6,349 bases of DNA from Propionibacteriaceae bacterium UBA4569. Its GTDB lineage: Bacteria; Actinomycetota; Actinomycetes; Propionibacteriales; Propionibacteriaceae. Both the position numbers and the translations under genes were made by a program. The notes under the pieces are model-generated. The model was not told the DNA's origin. It worked only from the letters and a program-made list of their open reading frames with translations, and made no database searches. The stretch is from assembly GCA_002387005.1 (NCBI GenBank), contig DGKN01000210.1:6034-12382 (forward strand), read 5' to 3'. Numbering within the stretch: the first letter of the stretch is position 1; each line of letters starts with the position of its first letter. Of this stretch, positions 1-5,162 are shown piece by piece.

Positions 1-1422
1 AAGCGGCTCTTTCTCGCCGGTCTCATCGTGTTCGTCGCCGGCAGTCTGCTCGCCGCCGCCGCGTCCACTGCGGGGGTGCTGATCGGGGCGCGTGCGGTGC
101 AGGCGGTGGGGGCGGCGTTCATCATGCCCTCGACTCTCTCCACCGTGAACGCCGTTTTCCGAGGCAAATACCGTGCCGCGGCGTTCGGGGTATGGGGCGC
201 CGTGATCTCCGGGGCCGCTGCCGTCGGTCCGCTCGCCGGTGGCGCGCTCACCCAGTGGGCCTCGTGGCACTGGATCTTCCTGGTGAACCTCCCACTCGGC
301 GTCCTCGTGTTCATCGCCGCGCTCTTCACCGTGCCCGAGACCCGGGGTGAGAAGAAGCGCCCCGGTGTAGATGTCGACGGCGCAATGCTCAGCGCCATCG
401 GATTCGGGGCACTCGTGTTCGCCGTCATCGAAGGCCCCGACCTCGGCTGGTGGACCCCGAAGAACGACCTCACCGTCTTCGGACGGGTGTGGCCGAAAGA
501 TGCAGCGGTCTCGGCCGTGCCCGTCGCCTTCGGGATCGCCGTGGTCACGCTGGTCTTGTTCGTGATCTGGGAACGACACCGAGAGAAGGTGCAGCGCGCC
601 GCGCTGCTCGACCTCGCACTGTTCTCGTTCGCCACGTTTTCCTGGGGCAACCTCACCGCCGCGATGGTCGCTGTCGGCGAGTTCGCGATCATCTTCGTGC
701 TCCCGCTCTAACTCATCAACGCCCTCGGCCTCGACGTCATGGGCGCCGGCCTCGTGCTCGCCGCAATGGCCGTCGGCGCATTCCTCTCCGGCGCCTCAGC
801 CCGGCACCTCGCCGCGAGGTTCGGCGCGCCCGGAACCGTGCTCATCGGGCTGGGCCTCGAGGTCGCAGGAATCCTCGTCCTCGCCCTCACCCTCGGGCCT
901 ACGACCCCGGGCTGGCTCATCGCGATCCCTCTGGTCGTCTACGGCCTCGGCCTCGGCCTCGCCTCCGCGCAGCTCACCGGCACCGTCCTTCGGGACATCC
1001 CGGTCGACGTCTCCGGCCAGGGGGCAGCCACGCAGAGCACCGTCCGGCAGATCGGCTCCGCCCTCGGCACCGCAATCGCCGGGGCCGCGCTCTCGATCTC
1101 CCTCGCGATCACCCTCCCCACCGCCCTTTCGGGCGCGGGACTCACCGGACCGGAGGCGGACTCGCTTGCGGACGCCACACGCCAGTCAGCGGGCACCACG
1201 ATCATGCAGCTCAGACAGCAGGGAAGCAGTAGCAGTCTCGGCGATCAGACCGCGACAGCCATCGACGCGCTCACGAGCGGTTTCGCCGATGCGACCCGCT
1301 GGGCGCTCCTGATCGCAACCCTGTTCCTCGCGCTCGGATTCGTCGGCGCCCTGCGCCTGCGCCAGGCATCTGCTTCGACTCCCAGCCACGCGCCAGCACC
1401 GCAAGAGGCCCATGCTTCGTGA
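1..1422 (+). pseudogene. DHA2-type MFS drug:H+ antiporter, 5'-truncated by the window and interrupted by an in-frame stop
   Basis: The frame is open from base 1 to a TAA at 709-711 and continues in the same frame to TGA at 1420-1422, so one stop codon separates two halves of one protein (about 472 sense codons in the window). Members of this family (14 membrane helices, EmrB/QacA type) export drugs or other small molecules across the inner membrane using the proton gradient. Visible support: the window opens at K-R-L-F-L-A-G, just after the expected helix 2-3 loop motif. Antiporter motif C is clear (GAVISGAAAVGPLAGG), followed by W-x-W-I-F-L-V-N-L-P-L-G. Many hydrophobic segments occur on both sides of the stop. 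The residue at the stop (F-V-L-P-L-stop-L-I-N-A-L-G) is likely an aromatic such as Tyr in relatives, so one substitution (TAC or TAT to TAA) would explain it. No ribosome binding site precedes the ATG at 739, so the second half is unlikely to be made separately. The first two helices lie outside the window. The family is sure; non-function is inferred. Confidence 0.88.
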
Positions 1423-1587
1423 CCACTCAGAGGAACCCCGCACCGTCAGCCCACGTGTGGCTCTTTTTGAGCTTCGCCCTCGCTGAGATGGTCATCTGGA
1501 CCGGCCGCATCATCGCGCTCATTTCTCGGCGCTTTCGAGGTCACCGACCCCGTCCCGATTGCCGGTGGCAGCCACGGATTCGTGTTT
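1419..1587 (+). pseudogene. DUF3817-like membrane protein gene, frameshifted and 3'-truncated
   Basis: A GTG at 1419 overlaps the exporter stop (GTGA), which indicates translational coupling. The reading M-T-T-Q-R-N-P-A-P-S-A-H-V-W-L-F-L-S-F-A-L-A-E-M... gives a first hydrophobic helix with the A-E-x-x-x-W pattern I associate with DUF3817 proteins (small membrane proteins of actinobacteria and others, function unknown). After I-I-A-L-I the frame degenerates and stops at 1587. From 1525 the +1 frame reads L-G-A-F-E-V-T-D-P-V-P-I-A-G-G-S-H-G-F-V-F, which resembles the family's P-I-A-G-G-x-H-G-F-V-F core. Removing one T from the TTT at 1522-1524 joins both parts. Homology then stops near 1587, and the rest of the family (about half of the usual length) is missing. 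The gene is therefore both frameshifted and cut off, about 45 bases before the tRNA remnant. The family assignment is from memory of its conserved motif. Confidence 0.6.
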
Positions 1588-1632
1588 AGGTGCTGATCAA
1601 GAACGACGGCCCTTGCGGACCGGCGTTTGTGC

Positions 1633-1673
1633 TGGTGGAGCATAGGGGATTCGAACCCCTGACCTTCTATTGC
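1633..1673 (-). tRNA. tRNA 3' half (alanine-type) remnant, candidate attachment site
   Basis: Read on the - strand, this stretch holds a perfect five-pair T stem with a TTCGAAT loop (1644-1660), a seven-base acceptor strand ATGCTCC (1637-1643), discriminator A (1636) and an encoded CCA (1633-1635). The five bases AGGTC before the T stem fit a variable loop. The acceptor strand matches what I recall of actinobacterial alanine tRNAs (5' strand GGGGCAT). The 5' half is absent: the bases where the partner acceptor strand should lie (about 1702-1708) do not pair, and no anticodon stem can be folded. This is thus only a 3' half, as left when an element integrates into the 3' end of a tRNA gene, or a degraded gene copy. 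No integrase is present in the window. The isotype is a tentative call. Confidence 0.65.
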
Positions 1674-1831
1674 TAAGGCCTGCCTACCGTGAATCGGCCC
1701 CGTTTGGAGGCGGTTTCACGCCCGCCGAGGGCTGCATGGATGCCGTCGACTTCAGGGCGGGGGCCCGCGAGGACCGGGCTGTTTGATTTTCGCACCGGCG
1801 CGGTCCATGCCGATGAGAACTTTGCCACGAC

Positions 1832-1836
1832 GGGAG
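1832..1836 (+). promoter_or_regulatory. Ribosome binding site supporting the ATG at 1845
   Basis: GGGAG is followed by an eight-base spacer and then ATG at 1845. It is the best start signal in the upstream part of the downstream gene and decides the start chosen here. A GAGGG at 1726-1730, nine bases before an in-frame ATG at 1740, is a weaker rival. Confidence 0.4.
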
Positions 1837-1844
1837 CTGTCGGC

Positions 1845-3062
1845 ATGGATCGTGGCGGGATCACTCCCCTACGGGTCCACGGTTCGGTTGGCGCGTCGTC
1901 AGCGTCGCGTCCGCCGTCACCGGATACTGATCGGGTGAGTATTCGGGTCAAAGAGGCCATGCTGATCCCCACCGAGGGACGGGGGCCGCAAGACATCTTC
2001 TCTCTCGCCTGCGGCGTCGTGACTGCCCAGCTAAGGCTGCTGCTGGCCGAGCATGAGGTACGTCTTCGGGCGTCCGTGGTGCATGTTCGCGTCGAGACAA
2101 CCCGCAACCAGGATTCGATCGTGGAGTTGTTGTTGTTCGACGACCTGCAAGAGGGCGGCGACGCTGGGGTCGTCACGGTGCCTTCCAGCATCGCCGAGCT
2201 GCCGCCCGTCCGGCAGTGGTGGCTGGCGTTCACGGTCATGCGTCGTGCATGCGAAGGGTTCGCTGCCCTGGCCGGCGAGAGCCCTGCGGCCTGGAACCAG
2301 ATTGCCGATGAACTCCTGGCGCGCGGCCCGGCTCAGCGGGTCAACAGCACTTGGAAGGCGTCGCCGGACCGCCGACATCGCGCACGAGCTGTCGTACAGC
2401 TGCGCGCCGATCATGCACCCGAGGCGTGGGTCGAAATCACACGCCGGGGCGCGGACGAGGCGGAGGGGCGTGGAGCCACGGTGCACGCGATGATGCCCAT
2501 CGCCGACAGGCAGCTCCAACCCCCTACCTGGGTCACCTCAAGTTCTGCGACAACCGCGGTTCTCGTGGATCGCGGATGGCTGTGCCTGGACGCCAAAGAG
2601 GTATCTGCCGAGATCGATGGCTTGCTGCCGGTCGAACCACTGGCGGGCGAGGCTCTGGCGGCAGCGCCGCGGCTCCCAGATGTCGCGGTCAAGCACTTCT
2701 CCACCAAGGACGCCACTCTGCCGGCACGCGTGGAGTTCGGCGGCATCAGCGGGGAGCCTCACCTGGTGACGGACGCCGAGAAGGCCGCTTGGTGGGCGGT
2801 CGGGGCCGAGCAGTTGCCCGGGCTGGAGCTGTGGTGGCAGGACTCCGGGCTCGCGACGCTGTACATCCACGCTGTGAACTCGTCCTGTTCGTCCCGGTCG
2901 TCGAGTTCCATGGACGGGCGAGACCTCTGGGTGTGGGTCGAGCTTCTGCCGCACCTGAGAGCTGCTGACAATCCCCGCGCAGGAGTCTTGAGTGCGATCC
3001 AAGAAGCAGTCAAGATCGCCGCCCGACGGGCGAAGATGCCAGCTCTGAAACTGACGACCTGA
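1845..3062 (+). CDS. Unrecognised protein of about 405 residues
   Basis: I do not recognise this protein and assign no function. The frame is open from GTG at 1689, but the bases before about 1940 have poor third-position GC and overlap the tRNA remnant. I place the start at ATG 1845, which has a good ribosome binding site; GTG 1935 or ATG 1740 remain possible. The product has no signal peptide and no membrane helix and looks cytosolic. It is rich in tryptophan: QWWLAF near residue 125, AAWWAV near 315, LELWWQDSG near 330 and DLWVWVELLP near 360. A serine cluster (SSCSSRSSSS, near residue 348) precedes the last Trp-rich strand. The tail ends in a basic helix (AIQEAVKIAARRAKM). From 1940 on, codon use is typical high-GC actinobacterial, unlike the two genes downstream. 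It stands alone, directly beside the tRNA remnant and followed by a hairpin at 3131, which suits a single-gene cargo unit. Confidence 0.7.
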   Translation: MDRGGITPLRVHGSVGASSASRPPSPDTDRVSIRVKEAMLIPTEGRGPQDIFSLACGVVTAQLRLLLAEHEVRLRASVVHVRVETTRNQDSIVELLLFDDLQEGGDAGVVTVPSSIAELPPVRQWWLAFTVMRRACEGFAALAGESPAAWNQIADELLARGPAQRVNSTWKASPDRRHRARAVVQLRADHAPEAWVEITRRGADEAEGRGATVHAMMPIADRQLQPPTWVTSSSATTAVLVDRGWLCLDAKEVSAEIDGLLPVEPLAGEALAAAPRLPDVAVKHFSTKDATLPARVEFGGISGEPHLVTDAEKAAWWAVGAEQLPGLELWWQDSGLATLYIHAVNSSCSSRSSSSMDGRDLWVWVELLPHLRAADNPRAGVLSAIQEAVKIAARRAKMPALKLTT

Positions 3063-3130
3063 GCAATATGGCGGCCCAGCCCTGCAGTGCAGGACCACGC
3101 GGAACCACATAGCGGCACCAACAATGAACG

Positions 3131-3164
3131 AGGGCGCCCGGGCTTCCAGCGGCCCGAGCGCCCT
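3131..3164. terminator. Strong hairpin after the unrecognised + strand gene
   Basis: AGGGCGCCCGGGC (3131-3143) pairs with GCCCGAGCGCCCT (3152-3164) over 13 positions with one mismatch, leaving an eight-base loop. It lies 69 bases past the stop at 3062. There is no T run, as is common for actinobacterial terminators. The near-perfect symmetry would let it act in either direction, so it could also end the converging - strand unit. Confidence 0.5.
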
Positions 3165-3222
3165 TCGCCATGCTCGGGGCCGCGGTGGTGGGGTAAGACG
3201 GGGTGCGCACAGGGAGCGAAGC

Positions 3223-3267
3223 GACCGGAGCCCGGGGCCCTTTCGCGGGGCCCCGCTGCCGCCGGTC
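3223..3267. terminator. Second GC-rich nested hairpin between converging units
   Basis: An inner eight-pair stem (CGGGGCCC at 3233-3240 with GGGCCCCG at 3248-3255, loop TTTCGCG) sits inside an outer six-pair stem (GACCGG at 3223-3228 with CCGGTC at 3262-3267). It lies in the gene-free stretch 3063-3349, between the stop of the + strand gene and the stop of the - strand unit, where a bidirectional terminator is expected. No T run is seen on either side, so the role is inferred from position and stability. Confidence 0.45.
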
Positions 3268-3283
3268 ACGTGCGCCGAAGGCG

Positions 3284-3352
3284 CCTTGAGTCAGTAGAGA
3301 AAATTCTCACCGACTTGAGCGGCCTGCACAGCCACGAATCCGACTTGAGTCA
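3284..3352. repeat. Three spaced copies of a CTTGAG core
   Basis: CTTGAG occurs at 3285-3290, 3314-3319 and 3344-3349, i.e. at steps of 29 and 30 bases. Two copies share CGACTTGAG (3311-3319, 3341-3349), and the first and third share CTTGAGTCA. The third copy runs into the stop codon of the - strand gene ending at 3350. The function is unknown. It could be a binding-site array, recombination debris or chance. Confidence 0.3.
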
Positions 3353-3754
3353 TGAGCTCGGCCCAAGCCGGTTCACCCAGAGGGGCCTACCCACGAGGCT
3401 AACTGCCACCTCATGGGGAACACCACGCTCTCCACAGTTGATGACCATGTGGTTAGTGAGCCTGAAAGGCACATTTTGCGGACCGCCGGGCGCATCCATC
3501 TCGCCATTCCCGATACGCGCGCGTTCGCTGGACCCATCGGGCCAAGTTGCAGTGATCTCGACAGGGCATTCCAACTCATTGATCACGCCCTTGACATCGT
3601 CCACCAAGGACGCGGTAGGAGAAATCTCCAGACCCACTTCGACAATGAGTTCTTGCCCATCCCATCCACCGCGCCAGACCCAAACTCGAAAACCCTCCGG
3701 TTGCCATTTGTCAACCATGCCATCGACACTAGGCATCGTATTATAAATTGTCAT
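3350..3754 (-). CDS. Small acidic cytosolic protein of unknown function, second gene of the - strand unit
   Basis: This encodes 134 residues of no recognised family. The ATG at 3754 has a good ribosome binding site (GAGGTGG at 3762-3768), which sits directly behind the stop codon of the upstream gene. Only 15 bases separate the two genes, so they are surely cotranscribed. There is no signal peptide or membrane helix. Acidic residues clearly outnumber basic ones (about 18 to 10). The sequence alternates beta-like stretches: FRVWVWRGGWDGQELIVEVG (residues 22-41), a short helix candidate (SLVDDVKGVINELE, 49-62), then PVEITATWPDG (64-74) and HEVAVSLVGRPLWV (114-127). Two cysteines are present (63 and 107). 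An acidic cytosolic protein behind a basic exported one would suit a partner or immunity role, but that rests on context alone. The GC content is lower than in the neighbouring regions, a sign of separate origin. Confidence 0.72.
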   Translation of the reverse strand: MTIYNTMPSVDGMVDKWQPEGFRVWVWRGGWDGQELIVEVGLEISPTASLVDDVKGVINELECPVEITATWPDGSSERARIGNGEMDAPGGPQNVPFRLTNHMVINCGERGVPHEVAVSLVGRPLWVNRLGPSS

Positions 3755-3769
3755 TCTTCATCCACCTCA

Positions 3770-4450
3770 TCAATTGTAGATGTAGCAGCAGCGGCGATCC
3801 GATCCGGTCCTGCCCAGGCAATCAGCAGTCTTCCCCATATCCTGCACAGTGTTCGCAACGGTTGTTTGGGAAAGTGCAACACCGATGGTGAGCCGTTTTC
3901 CCGCGCGATCACCATAGCCAGAAATTGTCTGGGAAAAGCCACCGAGGGCTTGGTTTCTATTCGTGACAGTACTGCCACACATGCTGCCATTACAGATTGC
4001 TTGGATGTAGTAGACCCGACTCTTGAAACCACCACCCCTGAGCGGGTACTGTACGTTGAAATCCACACGCGACGCTTGCGTGCCGGGGTTCACCGTCACC
4101 TTGACGATCAGCCGGTCCGTAACCTTCGAAGGACAGCTACTCGCCGTACAGTACGCACCGTCAACTTGCAAGGTCAGATTTTGCCAGTAGGACTTGTCAG
4201 AAGATTTGTTGCCCCTGACAGGCCATGTATTCGCGTCACTGATGCTCGCGGCCGCGCGAACCATACCCTTCTGCGGATCGTGCGACTGCCTAGCTCGCTT
4301 ATATGCTGTCGTCCACGACTCACTGCCGACTCGCGTGACGAAAATTCTCTCTGGGGATGATGACTCGGCCTTAGTTACAGTCCTCTCCGCAGATGCAGTC
4401 GCTGGCTGCATCATTGAAAGAGATGTAGCTGCCAGCAGGCAAGGTAGCAA
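3770..4450 (-). CDS. Putative exported, basic, cysteine-containing protein of unknown function
   Basis: From TTG at 4450 the frame gives 226 residues. The N-terminus is hydrophobic and ends in an A-x-A signal-peptidase site (PATASA, cleavage likely after residue 21), so the product is probably secreted by the Sec route. The mature part is rich in Lys and Arg and has seven cysteines: two C-x4-C pairs (C101/C106 in CTASSC, C153/C158 in CNGSMC), C211, and a C221-C222 pair close to the end. Disulfide bonds outside the cell are therefore plausible. Beta-rich stretches such as DRLIVKVTV and RVDFNVQY suggest a folded domain. I do not recognise the family. The start is doubtful: the TTG has no ribosome binding site and the signal peptide lacks a basic start. 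The good binding site at 4482-4487 serves an ATG at 4475 in another frame, so a one-base frameshift inside the signal peptide is likely. The gene heads the two-gene - strand unit. Confidence 0.65.
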   Translation of the reverse strand: MLPCLLAATSLSMMQPATASAERTVTKAESSSPERIFVTRVGSESWTTAYKRARQSHDPQKGMVRAAASISDANTWPVRGNKSSDKSYWQNLTLQVDGAYCTASSCPSKVTDRLIVKVTVNPGTQASRVDFNVQYPLRGGGFKSRVYYIQAICNGSMCGSTVTNRNQALGGFSQTISGYGDRAGKRLTIGVALSQTTVANTVQDMGKTADCLGRTGSDRRCCYIYN

Positions 4451-4475
4451 CCGCCGTCTTCGCGCTTTTATTCAT
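4371..4475 (-). other. 34-codon frame with the good start signal, overlapping the exported-protein gene
   Basis: ATG at 4475, six bases after AAGGGG, opens a 34-codon frame that starts MNKSAKTAVATLPA and ends in a Cys-rich tail (SDCICGEDCN) at TAA 4371. Its first 14 residues look like the missing basic start of a signal peptide. Dropping one base near 4430 would join them to A-A-T-S-L-S-M-M-Q-P-A-T-A-S-A of the overlapping 226-residue frame. I therefore read it as the true 5' end of that gene, separated by a frameshift, rather than as its own peptide. A genuine short peptide is the less likely alternative. Confidence 0.35.
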
Positions 4476-4481
4476 CTGAAT

Positions 4482-4487
4482 CCCCTT
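4482..4487 (-). promoter_or_regulatory. Ribosome binding site for the ATG at 4475
   Basis: On the - strand AAGGGG is followed by six bases and ATG (4475-4473). It is the only convincing translation start signal ahead of the exported-protein gene. It points to a frame different from the long one, which raises the frameshift question. Confidence 0.5.
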
Positions 4488-4507
4488 GTTTCGTTCGGTT
4501 ACGCATC

Positions 4508-4536
4508 ATCATGGGTCAAGTGGCGGCCCATGGCAA
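4508..4536 (-). promoter_or_regulatory. Possible sigma-70-type promoter of the two-gene - strand unit
   Basis: On the - strand TTGCCA (4536-4531) is separated by 17 bases from CATGAT (4513-4508), matching the -35 and -10 consensus at five and four of six positions. Transcription would begin about 25 bases ahead of the ATG at 4475. It falls in the only gene-free gap upstream of the unit (4476-4594). The -10 match is weak, so this is tentative. Confidence 0.25.
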
Positions 4537-4594
4537 GAGGTTTCGTGACTCGGCGGAGAGTCCGCTTGAGGGAATCGATGCCACTGAGTTTTTC

Positions 4595-5068
4595 TCACCG
4601 AGCTCCTCGCATGTGAGTAGCGATCACGAGGGCTGAGCGGACGATCTGGGTGATTCTCCAGGGGTCGAGGGTGATCTTCTGGAGGGCCTTGAAGTGTTTA
4701 AGGATGGCGTTGGCTCGTTCGGCTGGTGCCCGGAGTTGGGCAATGAGCCGGTTGCGGGCGACGGTGTCGGGCGCCGGGCCGTGGCCCTTGACCGGATGAC
4801 AGATGCCGATCCCGGCGCCTCGGTAGCCCTTGTCGGTGAGCGTCTTCAACCCGTGGGCCGCGGCTGGGTAGAGGGCTGGCAGGACATGCTGTCGGGCGGC
4901 GGTGATGTCATGGGTGGAGCCCGGGGACACCAGCGAGGTCCAGATCGGAAAGCCGGAACTGCCGGTGAGGACCTGCACATTCCCGCCGTGATGGTGGTGT
5001 TTTCCCGAGTACCACGAATCGGTACCTGCATCACTTGGGCACGGGCGCCGACATCGCCTGTCTGGCAA
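4595..5068 (-). pseudogene. IS5-superfamily (HARBI1-like DDE) transposase, C-terminal half, split by the IS1249-type element
   Basis: The - strand frame reads from the edge of the neighbouring insertion sequence (5068) to TGA at 4595, about 157 codons. Family hallmarks are visible: W-Y-S-G-K-H-H-H-H-G-G-N-V-Q-V-L (residues 19-34), P-G-S-T-H-D-I-T-A-A-R (49-59), the second catalytic Asp in L-T-D-K-G-Y-R-G-A-G (D79), and a catalytic Glu in the helix E-R-A-N-A-I-L-K-H-F-K-A-L (E117), ending in D-P-W-R-I-T-Q-I-V-R-S-A-L-V. The N-terminal half with the first catalytic Asp (usually D-G-T) is missing, and the frame runs straight into the terminal repeat at 5069. The rest of the gene should therefore resume just beyond the right end of the window. 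The ATG at 5068 is only the first start-like codon after the break, not a real start. As read, the transposase cannot be active. Confidence 0.85.
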
Positions 5069-5092
5069 GGGTTAACGGCGGGAATGTGTGTA
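5069..5092 (+). repeat. Left terminal inverted repeat of the IS1249-type element
   Basis: The repeat begins GGGTTAACGGCGGGAATG and ends GTGTGTA. It matches the reverse complement of the window's last 24 bases at 22 of 24 positions (differences at repeat positions 7 and 12). The transposase binds such ends. Confidence 0.9.
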
Positions 5093-5140
5093 CAGGATGG
5101 TCGTTTTCATGCGTAGCGGCTAGGGGCGATGATGGCGTGA

Positions 5141-5159
5141 ACATGCTCTGGGAGCATGT
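5141..5159 (+). promoter_or_regulatory. Hairpin burying the transposase ribosome binding site
   Basis: ACATGCTC (5141-5148) and GAGCATGT (5152-5159) form a perfect eight-pair stem with the three-base loop TGG. The GGAG ribosome binding site (5151-5154) sits in the loop edge and the 3' arm, with the GTG start at 5163 only three bases beyond the stem. If the transcript folds this way, translation is restrained. Other insertion sequences use the same trick to avoid activation by transcription from outside. Confidence 0.55.
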
Positions 5160-5162
5160 TCG

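Noticed and set aside
1448..1468. Small hairpin followed by TTTTT after the exporter stop, like a Rho-independent terminator
   Set aside because: The stem is only four pairs and it lies inside the coding part of the DUF3817-like remnant coupled to the exporter, where termination would make no sense.
1590..1676. Short + strand frame ending V-E-H-R-G-F-E-P-L-T-F-Y-C
   Set aside because: This is the well-known artefact of translating the antisense of a tRNA T arm.
1689..1844. Longer start (GTG 1689) for the unrecognised + strand gene
   Set aside because: It begins almost in the tRNA remnant, lacks a good ribosome binding site, and the added residues have weak coding bias.
2699..3613. The 14 bases TCCACCAAGGACGC occur near 2700 and again near 3600
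   Set aside because: The copies are short, on opposite coding strands, without extended similarity, and plausible by chance or common codons.
3413..4360. Long open frame on the + strand (315 codons)
   Set aside because: It lies antisense to the two-gene - strand unit, which has better start signals, a signal peptide and tight spacing. The + frame has no domain features.
4371..4475. 34-residue peptide with a Cys-rich tail as a lanthipeptide-like precursor
   Set aside because: No modification, protease or export genes are nearby, and a frameshifted signal peptide explains the frame better.
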